From NCBI GenBank assembly GCA_003133225.1, contig PKWL01000063.1, forward strand, positions 163,607 through 227,606: a stretch of DNA of 64,000 bases, given 5' to 3'. Below the pieces are notes generated by a model that saw nothing but the letters and a program-made list of their open reading frames with translations, searched no databases and was not told the origin of the DNA. The stretch comes from Janthinobacterium sp. Its GTDB lineage: Bacteria; Pseudomonadota; Gammaproteobacteria; Burkholderiales; Burkholderiaceae_D. The first letter of the stretch is position 1. Every line of letters starts with the position of its first letter. Made by a program: the position numbers and the translations under genes. Shown piece after piece: positions 42,262-51,019 of this stretch.

Positions 42262-43383
42262 ATGACCCAGAAAAAACTTCTCTTGCTGAGCGTTTCCGCC
42301 GGTGCCGGGCACATGCGTGCGGCCGAAGCCGTTCGTTCCTACGCCAGCGCACCGAATTTGGAAGTGACGGCAATGCATCTGGACGTAATGAATTTCGTCA
42401 CCCCCCAACTTCGCAAGCTCTACACTGACTTCTATCTTGCGCTGGTAAATAAAACGCCGACGCTGTGGGGTTATTTGTACCAAATTACGGACGAAGCAAA
42501 GCCGGAAGGATGGATGCACCGTTTGCGGCGTTGCCTCGAGCGCCTGAGCACCAAGCGACTGCTTAGAAAAATTGCGGAATTTCAACCCGATGCCATTATC
42601 TGCACCCATTTTTTGCCGGCCGGGGTGTTGTCGCAACTGATAGCCACGGGCAGATTGGAGTGTCCGGTCTGGGTACAAGTAACGGATTTCGATTTGCATC
42701 GAATGTGGGTACACGAGCACATGGCTGGATATTTCGCGGCCAACGAAGAGGTGGCGTTTCGTATGCGCGATCAGGGCATCGCCGCGCAAACTATCCATGT
42801 CACCGGAATTCCCATCATGCCCGCGTTTTCGCAACAACTCGATCGTGGCGTATGCGCGCGTGAACTCGGGCTTGACCCGAAAAAGACGACATTTTTGCTG
42901 ATGGGCGGCGGTGAAGGGCTCGGCCGTCTACATGCGGTGGCGGCGCGACTGCTCGGATTGGAGGAAAATTTTCAGCTCATTGTTCTTGCGGGAAAAAATG
43001 CCGCTGCACTGGCCGCCTTGCAAGAACTCGCCACTCTTCACCCCGGCAGACTATGGCCGCAAGGACTCACTGACAAGGTCGAGCGTTTGATGGCGTGCGC
43101 CGATCTGGTCGTCACCAAGCCGGGCGGATTGACCACCTCGGAGTGTCTGGCGATGGGTTTGCCAATGATAGTTAATGCACCGATTCCCGGTCAGGAAGAA
43201 CGCAACTCGAATTTCTTGCTTGAACAAGGCGTCGCATTAAAGGCGTTTGACAGGGCGACCCTGGAATATCGAATACGCTATTTGCTAGAGCATCCCGCTA
43301 AATTGGCGGACATGCGAACCAAAGCCAAAGCGCTTGGGCGCCGGCACGCTGCCCGCCAGGTGCTCGAAACCATATTCACATAA
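42262..43383 (+). CDS. MGDG synthase-like family GT28 glycosyltransferase (glycolipid synthesis)
   Basis: 373-residue GT-B enzyme. The N-terminal domain begins LLLLSVSAGAGHMRAAEAV, the glycine-rich acceptor loop of MGDG synthase and related processive diacylglycerol glycosyltransferases; HVTGIPIMPAF links the domains; the C-terminal domain has LLMGGGEGLGRL, VVTKPGGLTTSECLAMGLP and PIPGQEERNSNFL, the UDP-sugar site. No signal peptide; expected on the inner face of the membrane. The PhoB box upstream suggests it makes a phosphorus-free glycolipid when phosphate is scarce. Sugar and acceptor are inferred from the family only. No ribosome site is clear. Confidence 0.85.
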   Translation: MTQKKLLLLSVSAGAGHMRAAEAVRSYASAPNLEVTAMHLDVMNFVTPQLRKLYTDFYLALVNKTPTLWGYLYQITDEAKPEGWMHRLRRCLERLSTKRLLRKIAEFQPDAIICTHFLPAGVLSQLIATGRLECPVWVQVTDFDLHRMWVHEHMAGYFAANEEVAFRMRDQGIAAQTIHVTGIPIMPAFSQQLDRGVCARELGLDPKKTTFLLMGGGEGLGRLHAVAARLLGLEENFQLIVLAGKNAAALAALQELATLHPGRLWPQGLTDKVERLMACADLVVTKPGGLTTSECLAMGLPMIVNAPIPGQEERNSNFLLEQGVALKAFDRATLEYRIRYLLEHPAKLADMRTKAKALGRRHAARQVLETIFT

Positions 43384-43396
43384 ACTGAGTGATATC

Positions 43397-43861
43397 ATGT
43401 CATCCTCGCATTTGCTGCAACTCGTTTTGACCTTGAGCTGGGTAGTTCTGCTGGCCTATTTTTTCGCAAAAGCCGAAATTCACATTGAAGGCGATGCCGG
43501 ATGGGCCGCTAATTTGCCGACCTGGCGCATTGAAAAACATTGGCTGCTCGATATTTTTTGGGGTGGCCGCGCCATGACTGGCTACCACGCCTGGGTATTT
43601 CCGTTTATTTTCCTGTTTTTTCATTTTCCCTTATTTTTAATGGCAGTTTGGTCCTTGCAGTTGGAAGCACGTATTATCGCTTCCATCATGCTGTTCTGGA
43701 TTACCGAAGACTTTCTTTGGTTTATCATTAATCCGGCCTTTGGATGGCAACGCTTCCATCCAAAATACGTCGCATGGCACAAAAATTGGGTATACGGCGC
43801 CCCTGTCGAATATTGGATTTTTAATATCCTAAGCGCGCTTCTATTTTGGTACTCATACTGA
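43397..43861 (+). CDS. Unknown four-helix membrane protein, co-transcribed with the glycosyltransferase
   Basis: 154-residue integral membrane protein, 13 bases after the glycosyltransferase. Predicted spans: 6-24, 64-86, 92-111, 138-153. It is very rich in Trp, Phe and Tyr, with a charged motif inside the membrane (WITEDFLWFI, Glu103-Asp104) and histidines 122 and 128 in a loop (RFHPKYVAWHKNW). I do not recognise the family. The shared PhoB promoter suggests a part in lipid remodelling, perhaps as a lipid-handling partner or enzyme; this is inference. Confidence 0.75.
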   Translation: MSSSHLLQLVLTLSWVVLLAYFFAKAEIHIEGDAGWAANLPTWRIEKHWLLDIFWGGRAMTGYHAWVFPFIFLFFHFPLFLMAVWSLQLEARIIASIMLFWITEDFLWFIINPAFGWQRFHPKYVAWHKNWVYGAPVEYWIFNILSALLFWYSY

Positions 43862-44076
43862 GCGCGTGCAGCCCGCCATGCACCGCAACCCGCGCCAGGA
43901 GCACCAAGATTGCCGCCTGCGCGCCCTAACTTAGCCGATTCCGGAGGCGAGAGAAGGACAAGAGAAGGGCAGCCATTCAATCGCCTCGACCCCGCCTCAC
44001 CCTGGATATTGCTACCGGACGGCGGGACCGATCTTCAACGATGCTGGCCACCCACTTCGACGCTGTCGAAGGTCAA

Positions 44077-44808
44077 TCACGTCAATTTCCCAGGGCCGGC
44101 CAGCGGCGCCGAAAATTGCGCTGAAGCGGGGAGTTCCATGGCATGCAGCACGCGCCTGCATAATTCCTCGGACGTGCGTGAGATTACTTCATTCGGCACC
44201 TCGAACTTCATGGTCAACCTCTTATGATCTTCAAATCCGTATGAGACCATGAAAGGATGCATGCCCGTATTGATTGCGGCAAGAAAATCCTTGTGCTCAT
44301 CCCCACAAATGTAGGCGCGCGCCGGGTTAATTTCGAAACGTTCTCTTATCAATCGAAAATGAGAAGTCTTTCTTTCATTTAGAGGCACATGAACAAAAAA
44401 ATCCATATCGCCGACGTCGATGTCATAACGCATGAACAACTGGCGCAGCGTTTCCAATGGTTCATTGGTGATATTTCTGGTTATTAAACCGAGCACAATA
44501 TCAGGCGCGGCAATCAGTGTCTGTATCAGTTCGGCAATCCCTGGGTATAATTGGGCCTCCTGGCGATACACCTCGGTTAAGGTCGCGACAATCTGTTTTC
44601 GACTTTGCTTGCGAATATTTTTTTTAATAATGAATGGAAACTGCTTTAGGCCGCCCAGGTATTTAAATAGGTGATGCCTCTTCTGAAAACTCTCTTGGTC
44701 ACCGAGCGTCATGCCATGTCGGGAAAAGGCTTTTTCAATAGCGGAATAGGCATCGATGGTAGTGCCATCGGCATCTAGGATGATGAGCCGTTTGTTACTT
44801 TTGTACAT
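44077..44808 (-). CDS. HAD superfamily hydrolase
   Basis: 243-residue cytoplasmic HAD phosphatase. Motif I LIILDADGTTID has the nucleophile Asp12 and acid/base Asp14; motif II Thr in GLITRNITNEP; motif III Lys near NERKTSHF; motif IV ICGDEHKDFLAA. A helical cap domain lies between (residues about 20-85). Base composition is A+T-richer than the core genes. It converges on the glycosyltransferase operon and may belong to the same islet. Substrate unknown; a phosphate-salvage role is only a guess. Confidence 0.83.
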   Translation of the reverse strand: MYKSNKRLIILDADGTTIDAYSAIEKAFSRHGMTLGDQESFQKRHHLFKYLGGLKQFPFIIKKNIRKQSRKQIVATLTEVYRQEAQLYPGIAELIQTLIAAPDIVLGLITRNITNEPLETLRQLFMRYDIDVGDMDFFVHVPLNERKTSHFRLIRERFEINPARAYICGDEHKDFLAAINTGMHPFMVSYGFEDHKRLTMKFEVPNEVISRTSEELCRRVLHAMELPASAQFSAPLAGPGKLT

Positions 44809-45146
44809 GATCTAGCATGGCGCCTGAATTGTTCCATTCGTCTTGTCTGGCACTTCGCCGTTTATCGGCGGCCAAACTTGCCTGATCATAGAACGATCTT
44901 GCTACGGGCGTATGACAAACTAAACTTTTTCCCAGTTGCTAAACCAAGAGGCGGTATTTTTGCAAGAATGGTCAGCCAAAATGCATCACCCGAATCCGTC
45001 GCTACCCCTGCGCGGCAACGACTTGATCGAGAGCTGGCGCCCGCAAAACCGTTATTGACGAACGGTTGGCCCGTCGCGCCGCATCCTGGGCCCCCTGGCT
45101 TCATGCCGGGCCTTAGGCGTGGCGCCAAGCCGCCCCGTCCAAAGCG
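44809..45146. other. Gene-free right flank of the islet
   Basis: 338 bases between the HAD gene and pyrE with no supported gene. A single TTGTCAT-like half site reads on the minus strand at about 44912-44918, upstream of the HAD gene, but its 11-base partner is poor, so no Pho box is claimed. Confidence 0.4.
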
Positions 45147-45812
45147 TCAAATGACCCCATATCGCTGGCGGTAGGATGTCACCGCTTCCTGATATTTTGC
45201 CAATTCCGGAGCGGTGCCGGCGCTCGAGAGAAAGGTAAATAGATCGTCGAGATTGGCGATCGAGATCACGGGAATGCCGTAGGCCTCGCTTACTTCCTGA
45301 ACCGCCGAATGGGGCGTCAATTGGCCGTCCGGGCCGGAGCGTTCCATGCGGTCGAGCGCGATCAGGACGGCGCACGGGGTGGCGCCAGCCGCTTGGATCA
45401 GGTCCACCGATTCGCGCACCGATGTCCCGGCCGAGATCACGTCGTCGATGATCACTACTTTGCCGTGTAAGGCGGCGCCTACGATGGTGCCGCCTTCCCC
45501 ATGGTCCTTGGTTTCCTTGCGGTTAAATGCGAACGAAACGTTACGGCCTTTTCCAGCCAGCGCGACGGCCGTTGCCGAGGCCAGCGTAATGCCCTTATAG
45601 GCCGGACCGAACAGCATGTCGAATTCGACGCCTGAGTCGAGCAGGGTCTGAGCATAGAACTGGGCCACTTGTCCCAGCGTCGCGCCGTCATGGAACAGGC
45701 CGGCATTGAAGAAATATGGCGACTGGCGACCGGCTTTGGTTTTGAAGTCGCCGAACCGCAACACTCCCGTCGACACTGAAAAAGCGATAAACTGTTGGCG
45801 TAAACTGTTCAC
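45147..45812 (-). CDS. pyrE: Orotate phosphoribosyltransferase
   Basis: Pyrimidine synthesis: orotate plus PRPP to OMP. 221 residues starting at a GTG with AAGGGGG upstream. Features are GVLRFGDFKTKAGRQSPYFF, the flexible loop NRKETKDHGEGG and the PRPP motif VVIIDDVISAGTSVRE. Family length normal. It diverges from xthA, and a good sigma-70 promoter lies just upstream. Confidence 0.97.
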   Translation of the reverse strand: MNSLRQQFIAFSVSTGVLRFGDFKTKAGRQSPYFFNAGLFHDGATLGQVAQFYAQTLLDSGVEFDMLFGPAYKGITLASATAVALAGKGRNVSFAFNRKETKDHGEGGTIVGAALHGKVVIIDDVISAGTSVRESVDLIQAAGATPCAVLIALDRMERSGPDGQLTPHSAVQEVSEAYGIPVISIANLDDLFTFLSSAGTAPELAKYQEAVTSYRQRYGVI

Positions 45813-45840
45813 GAATGCCCCCTTGTTTTAAAGTGGCCCT

Positions 45841-45869
45841 ATTCTAATCTGCGCACAACGGTCCGACAA
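45841..45869 (-). promoter_or_regulatory. Sigma-70 promoter of pyrE
   Basis: On the minus strand TTGTCG (45864-45869) and TAGAAT (45841-45846) are separated by exactly 17 bases, about 30 bases before the pyrE GTG. Confidence 0.6.
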
Positions 45870-45898
45870 TTGGTCGCGCCCCCCATTTTGCCCTATTC

Positions 45899-46681
45899 AT
45901 GCCAAAAATAATTTCCGCCAACTTGAACGGGATCCGTTCCGCCGCAAAAAAAGGTTTTTTCACCTGGATGGCGGCCCAATCGGCCGATTTCATCTGCATC
46001 CAGGAATTGAAGGCGCAAGCAGGCGACATGACGAGCGAGTTTCTCACTCCCGGCGCCTACCAAGGTCATTTCCACTTCGCCGAAAAGAAAGGATATTCCG
46101 GCACCGGCATCTATAGCAAAATAGCGCCGGACCAGGTCCTAATCGGGTTCGGCAGCCCGGAATTCGACGCCGAAGGCCGCTACGTGCGCTGCGATTTCGG
46201 CAATTTAACCATCATTTCACTGTATTGCCCATCCGGCTCGTCCTCGCCGGAACGTCAGGAGGCCAAGTTCCGCTTCATGAATCTGTTCCTGCCCCATTTG
46301 CTGCAACTCAAGGCGGAGTGCCGCGAGATTGTCATCTGCGGCGACTGGAATATCGCGCACCAAGAAATTGACCTGAAGAACTGGAAAGGCAACAAGAACA
46401 ATTCTGGCTTCCTGCCGGAAGAACGCGCGTGGCTGACGCGTGTGTTTGACGAGGTCGGTTTTGTCGACGTGCACCGTGGCATTGACAAGCGGCCAGACCA
46501 ATATACGTGGTGGAGCAACCGCGGCCAAGCCTGGGCCAAGAACGTTGGGTGGCGCATCGACTACCACGTGGCCACACCCGGCATTGCGGCACAGGCGAGC
46601 GCCGTATCGATTTACAAAAACGAGCGCTTTTCCGACCACGCGCCGCTGATTATCGATTACTTGGTGCATGCCACCACCTAG
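45899..46681 (+). CDS. xthA: Exodeoxyribonuclease III (AP endonuclease)
   Basis: Base-excision repair nuclease, 260 residues. Metal and catalytic residues of the fold are present: ANLNGIRSAAKKG (Asn), IQELKAQ (metal Glu), GDWNIAHQEIDLKN (Asp, Asn), WRIDYHVATP and SDHAPLIIDY (catalytic His-Asp). The last 32 bases overlap the 3' end of the convergent pseudouridine synthase gene. No clear ribosome site. Confidence 0.95.
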   Translation: MPKIISANLNGIRSAAKKGFFTWMAAQSADFICIQELKAQAGDMTSEFLTPGAYQGHFHFAEKKGYSGTGIYSKIAPDQVLIGFGSPEFDAEGRYVRCDFGNLTIISLYCPSGSSSPERQEAKFRFMNLFLPHLLQLKAECREIVICGDWNIAHQEIDLKNWKGNKNNSGFLPEERAWLTRVFDEVGFVDVHRGIDKRPDQYTWWSNRGQAWAKNVGWRIDYHVATPGIAAQASAVSIYKNERFSDHAPLIIDYLVHATT

Positions 46682-47606
46682 GCGCCAGCTCGTTGCACGG
46701 CAGTAGGCGTCGGCAACTTTCAAAGTGCCGCGCGAGCCCGCTTAGGGGGTCGCGAAATGAAATGGCGCGAGCCAGCAATTGCAACGGCTGCGAAACGTCG
46801 TCCTGTTTGCAAGGCAGCGCCACCGGGTAAAACGGATCGTTGATGATGGGGATGCCGAGCGCCGCCAGATGCACCCGCAGTTGATGCTTGCGGCCGGTAT
46901 GGGGGTGCAGCCGATACAAGGTGGCGCCGCCGCGTTGCTCGATTACATCAATCATCGTCTCCGAATTGGGCTCGCCGGCCACTTCCTGCATCAAGAAAAA
47001 TTGCTCGCCCTCCGCCATCTTGCTGCGATGCACGAACGGAAATTCGCGCCCGGCCAACGGCGCGGCTAATGCTTCATAGACTTTTTTCACGGCACGTTGC
47101 TGGAACAGGGACTGATAGGCGCCACGGCTGGCTCTGTGACAGGAAAAAATGACAACGCCAGCCGTTTCCCGATCCAGCCGGTGGATCGGGCTCAGGTCCG
47201 GAATATCCAGTTTTTTCTTCAGACGCACCAGCAAGGTCTCCTGCAAGAAGCGCCCAGTCGGCGTCATCGGCAAAAAATGGGGCTTGTCGACCACCACCAG
47301 ATGTGCGTCTTGAAACAAGATCACTTCCTGGAATGGGATCGGGGTTTCGCGCTCCAACTCGCGGTAATAAAAAATGCGCATTCCGCTCCGGTATGGACTG
47401 TCTGGCCTCAGGACAACACCGTCGCCGCTGACGACCTGCCCGCGCGCCATACGGCTGCGCCAATCGGCCTCGCTGACCCGATAGTGCTGCATGAGAAAGC
47501 TCAGCATGTTGTCCCATGTCCCCTCCGGCAGCCACAGATAACTGGGTGCCACACCGTCGCGCATCGGCAACGGCACGGCGAAGGGCCGTTTTGGCTTGAT
47601 CAACAT
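46650..47606 (-). CDS. RluA family RNA pseudouridine synthase
   Basis: 318 residues. Catalytic Asp in SPIHRLDRETAGVVIF, then KVYEALA, LHPHTGRKHQLRVHLAALGIPI. An S4-like N-terminal region (VSEADWRSRMARGQVVSGDGV) is present in modified form. Which RNA position it modifies cannot be told; family includes RluA, RluC, RluD and TruC types. Overlaps xthA by 32 bases at the 3' ends. Confidence 0.9.
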   Translation of the reverse strand: MLIKPKRPFAVPLPMRDGVAPSYLWLPEGTWDNMLSFLMQHYRVSEADWRSRMARGQVVSGDGVVLRPDSPYRSGMRIFYYRELERETPIPFQEVILFQDAHLVVVDKPHFLPMTPTGRFLQETLLVRLKKKLDIPDLSPIHRLDRETAGVVIFSCHRASRGAYQSLFQQRAVKKVYEALAAPLAGREFPFVHRSKMAEGEQFFLMQEVAGEPNSETMIDVIEQRGGATLYRLHPHTGRKHQLRVHLAALGIPIINDPFYPVALPCKQDDVSQPLQLLARAISFRDPLSGLARHFESCRRLLPCNELAPRWWHAPSNR

Positions 47607-47932
47607 GAGTGAGCTGCCGCCATTTTGGCCACCAGCGCGGCGCTGCGATGGGCTGCCAACTGAGCCAAGCTGTGCCCGGTGCCGCCCGCATAGCCCGGCG
47701 CTAATAGTCCCAAGTCAAAGTCGATTTCCGCGAGGCTCAACTTGCATGCCGGCCACGCGCCGTGCTTTAGTGCGGCCAGACCGCCGCGCGCAAAAGGCAG
47801 GCCAAATTGCATGACCTGATGCAGCGCTGTCTGCGCCAGGCGCGGATCAAAAAAAGGCGCCCTTTGTTCGCGCAAGCGCCCAGCGATGCCATCTTGCCGC
47901 TGGCCAAGTCGGCGCCACCAGCAAAAGCCCAT
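47600..47932 (-). CDS. Hypothetical protein between ampG-like and pseudouridine synthase genes
   Basis: 110-residue candidate starting at an ATG 5 bases after the ampG-like stop and ending 7 bases inside the pseudouridine synthase gene, an arrangement typical of coupled genes. Begins MGFCWWRRLGQRQDGIAGRL; later FDPRLAQTALHQVMQFGLPF and PGYAGGTGHSLAQLAAHRSA. No family recognised, no membrane span. The gap would otherwise be about 330 bases with no role. Confidence 0.5.
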   Translation of the reverse strand: MGFCWWRRLGQRQDGIAGRLREQRAPFFDPRLAQTALHQVMQFGLPFARGGLAALKHGAWPACKLSLAEIDFDLGLLAPGYAGGTGHSLAQLAAHRSAALVAKMAAAHSC

Positions 47933-47937
47933 GCGCT

Positions 47938-49194
47938 TCAATTGCACGAGCTCCCGGCGTTCCAAGGCGCGATCTTGGGCAACATCATCATTGCGGGAAA
48001 TGCCAAACCGAAACACAGGATAAAAAATGTAAACCAGCCTGTCTCGGCAACAATATAGCCGACCGATGAATTGATGAAGGTGCGCGGCACCGCAGCCAAG
48101 CTCGAGAACAGCGCATATTGAGTGGCCGTGTAGCGCGGGTCGGTGGTGCGTGAAATGAAGGCGACAAAGGCCGCTGCGCCAAGGCCGAGGCTGGCAAACG
48201 CTTCGAAGCCGATCACCGCCGACAGCAGTGCGGTATTGGCGCCGACCTGCGCCAGCCAGGCAAAGCCGAGAATCGCGAGCGCCTGCAGCGCTCCGAATAC
48301 CCATAATCCGCGGTTGATACCTAGCTTGACCATCCATACGCCGCCCACCACGCCACCGGCCAGACTGGCCCAAAAGCCCGTGGTGTTGGCCGCTAAGCCG
48401 ATCTGGGTCATCGAAAAGCCCAAGTCCAAATAAAACTTCGTGGACAAGGCCGTCGCCATGCTGTCGCCGGTTTTATACAACAGCACAAAAGCCAGAATCC
48501 AGAGCGCGTGGCGCCAGCCGTCGCGCGCGATGAATTCCTTAAACGGAAGTAAGATTGCTTCTTCCATCGTTTTGGGCGGCGCGCCATATATTGCAGGCTC
48601 CTTGATCAGCAAGGTACATACCAGGCCGGGCAGCATAAATGCGGCTGTGACCCAAAATACAGGCTGCCATGGCATGCGATCAGCCAAGATCAACGACAGC
48701 GCGCCTGGCACCATGCCGGCAACCTTGTAGGCATTGACGATCACTGCCGCGCCCAGCCCCTGCTCGCGGTCGGGCAGGATTTCGCGCCGGTAGGCATCGA
48801 TCACGATATCTTGACTGGCCGACAAGAACGCAACCCCGACCGCCGCCATCGCAATGATTGCGACCTGCGTGTGTGGGTTGAGCATGCCCATCGAGCCGAT
48901 TGCCAGAAAAAGCGCGCATTGGGTCAGCGCCATCCAGCCGCGCCGTCGCCCAAGCGAGCCGAAGCTGAAACGGTCCATGAATGGCGCCCATAAAAACTTC
49001 CAGATGTAGGGGAACTGCACCAACGCGAACAAGCCGAGCGCCTTGACGTTCAGACCGGATTTGGCCAGCCAGGCTTGCAGCAGGTACAGCAAAATAAACA
49101 GCGGCAGTCCCGAGCTAAAGCCCAGCACAAGAATGATCAGCATGCGCCCGTTCAGGTAGCTGTGCCAGGCGCCCCCCTCGCCAGTCTCCATCAT
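47938..49194 (-). CDS. ampG: MFS transporter, AmpG type
   Basis: 418-residue inner-membrane permease with about 12-14 spans. AmpG imports anhydromuropeptides for wall recycling and, in many bacteria, beta-lactamase signalling. Signature: FSSGLPLFILLYLLQAWL, KFLWAPFMDRF, and SASQDIVIDAYRREIL near residue 130. ATG at 49194 overlaps the metW stop by one base (a GTG at 49197 is also in frame). The exact substrate is inferred from the family. Confidence 0.88.
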   Translation of the reverse strand: MMETGEGGAWHSYLNGRMLIILVLGFSSGLPLFILLYLLQAWLAKSGLNVKALGLFALVQFPYIWKFLWAPFMDRFSFGSLGRRRGWMALTQCALFLAIGSMGMLNPHTQVAIIAMAAVGVAFLSASQDIVIDAYRREILPDREQGLGAAVIVNAYKVAGMVPGALSLILADRMPWQPVFWVTAAFMLPGLVCTLLIKEPAIYGAPPKTMEEAILLPFKEFIARDGWRHALWILAFVLLYKTGDSMATALSTKFYLDLGFSMTQIGLAANTTGFWASLAGGVVGGVWMVKLGINRGLWVFGALQALAILGFAWLAQVGANTALLSAVIGFEAFASLGLGAAAFVAFISRTTDPRYTATQYALFSSLAAVPRTFINSSVGYIVAETGWFTFFILCFGLAFPAMMMLPKIAPWNAGSSCN

Positions 49195-49811
49195 CACATC
49201 GCCTTGGCTTTTTTCTTGAGACGGAACACGGCCAGGCTACCGCGCAGGCTCGGCAGGAATGTCACAGGGGCCCCATCGGCGGCCAAGGCAACGCACGCGA
49301 GCACTTCCAGTCCGACTCGATTGGCCAGTTCCTTGAAGTCGGAAATGGTGGCGCAGCGCAGGTTGGGCGTGTCATACCATTGATACGGCAACGATTTTGA
49401 AACCGGCATGCGCCCTTTCATTAGCGCAACACGGTGCGGCCAATAGGCAAAATTGGGGAACGAGATGATGGCCTCGGCGCCGACGCGCACGATGTCGCTC
49501 AGAAGATCCTCAACATGCTTCATCATCTGCAGCGACGACAGGCACAGCACCGTGTCGAAGGTATTATCGCCAAAGATGGCCAGGCCCTTTTCCATGTCTT
49601 GCTGGATGACGTTGATACCGCGGCGGGTGCTTGCGAGCACCTTGTCATCGGCGATTTCAATGCCGTAACCGCTGCACTGCTTGTCGCTATGCAAATACTG
49701 CAGCATGACGCCGTCGCCGCAACCGACGTCGAGCACATGCGAGTTTTGCGGCACCCAGTGGGCGATGAAAGCGAGGTCGGGACGCAGCATGCGTAAGTCA
49801 TCGAAGTTCAT
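49194..49811 (-). CDS. metW: Methionine biosynthesis protein MetW
   Basis: 205-residue SAM-dependent methyltransferase fold, usually paired with metX. Motif [37 protein letters not shown] and [20 protein letters not shown] are typical. ATG overlaps the metX stop by 4 bases, AGGAG upstream. It is needed together with MetX in several proteobacteria, though its reaction is not settled. Confidence 0.95.
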   Translation of the reverse strand: MNFDDLRMLRPDLAFIAHWVPQNSHVLDVGCGDGVMLQYLHSDKQCSGYGIEIADDKVLASTRRGINVIQQDMEKGLAIFGDNTFDTVLCLSSLQMMKHVEDLLSDIVRVGAEAIISFPNFAYWPHRVALMKGRMPVSKSLPYQWYDTPNLRCATISDFKELANRVGLEVLACVALAADGAPVTFLPSLRGSLAVFRLKKKAKAM

Positions 49812-50989
49812 GCGTACTCCTGGTCCGCGCCAGCCGGCGCCGCCGCAACGCCGGCATCCTCGTTCCAGACCTGCTCGAAATAGGCGCGCACCAGTTTCAT
49901 ATAACGCGGGTCGTCTAGCAAAAAGGCGTCATGACCGTGCGGCGCATCGATTTCAGCATACGTCACCGGGCGCCGGTTTGATACCAGCGCCTGCACCATT
50001 TCGCGGCTGCGTTCAGGCGAAAAGCGCCAGTCGGTCGAGAAAGAGGCGAGGAAAAACCGGGCCTGTGTCTTGGCTAAGGCCGCTGCCAGGTCGCCGCCGC
50101 AAGCACGCGCCGGATCGAAATAATCGAGCGCCTTGGTGATCAGCAAATAGGTGTTGGCGTCAAAATACTCCGAAAATTTGTCGCCTTGGTAACGCAGATA
50201 GGACTCGATCTCAAAATCGACGCCATAGCCGAACTGATAGGCGCCGGTATGCGCCACATCGCGCAGTCTACGGCCAAATTTTTCCGCCATGTCGTCATCC
50301 GACAAATAGGTGATGTGGCCTACCATGCGCGCCACGCGCAAGCCGTTTTTTGGCACCACACCGTGCTCGTAAAAGTCGCCGCCGTGGTAGTCCGGGTCCG
50401 ACAGGATGGCCTGCCGCGCCACATCATTGAAGGCGATGTTTTGCGCCGTCAACTTGGCGGTCGAGGCAATTATCACGCAGTGGCGCAAGCGCTCGGGATA
50501 CATGATGCTCCAGGCCAGCGCCTGCATGCCACCTAGCGAGCCGCCCATCACGGCGGCAAATTGCGCGATCCCCAAGGCATCGGCCAAGCGCCCCTGCGCC
50601 GCCACCCAGTCCTCCACGGTCACCACCGGGAAGGACGCGCCGAAAGGCTTGCCCGTGGCTGGGTTAAGGTGCATTGGCCCGGTTGAGCCGAAGCAGGAAC
50701 CGAGGTTGTTGACGCCGATGACGAAAAACTTGTCAGTGTCAAGCGATTTGCCGGGCCCAACCATGTTGTCCCACCAGCCGACGTTTTTTGGTTGCCCTGC
50801 ATATACGCCGGCCACGTGGTGCGACGCATTGAGAGCATGGCAAACCAGCACCGCATTCGATTTCGCGGCATTCAGGGTGCCATAGGTTTCATACATCAGC
50901 ATGTAGTCACGCAAAGAGGCGCCGCTTTGCAGCTGCAGTGGTGGCGCAAAATGCATAGTTTGCGGCGAAACGATTCCGATGGATGGCAT
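49808..50989 (-). CDS. metX: Homoserine O-acyltransferase
   Basis: Alpha/beta-hydrolase fold, 393 residues; acylates homoserine as the first committed step to methionine. Nucleophile Ser in [17 protein letters not shown], Asp in FSTDWRFSP and His in [14 protein letters not shown] complete the triad. Annotation as acetyl- or succinyl-transferase cannot be settled without an alignment of specificity residues. It begins 30 bases after ptsI and is coupled to metW. Confidence 0.94.
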   Translation of the reverse strand: MPSIGIVSPQTMHFAPPLQLQSGASLRDYMLMYETYGTLNAAKSNAVLVCHALNASHHVAGVYAGQPKNVGWWDNMVGPGKSLDTDKFFVIGVNNLGSCFGSTGPMHLNPATGKPFGASFPVVTVEDWVAAQGRLADALGIAQFAAVMGGSLGGMQALAWSIMYPERLRHCVIIASTAKLTAQNIAFNDVARQAILSDPDYHGGDFYEHGVVPKNGLRVARMVGHITYLSDDDMAEKFGRRLRDVAHTGAYQFGYGVDFEIESYLRYQGDKFSEYFDANTYLLITKALDYFDPARACGGDLAAALAKTQARFFLASFSTDWRFSPERSREMVQALVSNRRPVTYAEIDAPHGHDAFLLDDPRYMKLVRAYFEQVWNEDAGVAAAPAGADQEYA

Positions 50990-51019
50990 GAGCTTTTACT
51001 AGTAAAAAAAGGGACGATC

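Noticed and set aside
44905..44925. Second PhoB box before the HAD gene
   Set aside because: One TTGTCAT-like unit is present but the unit 11 bases away is poor on both sides.
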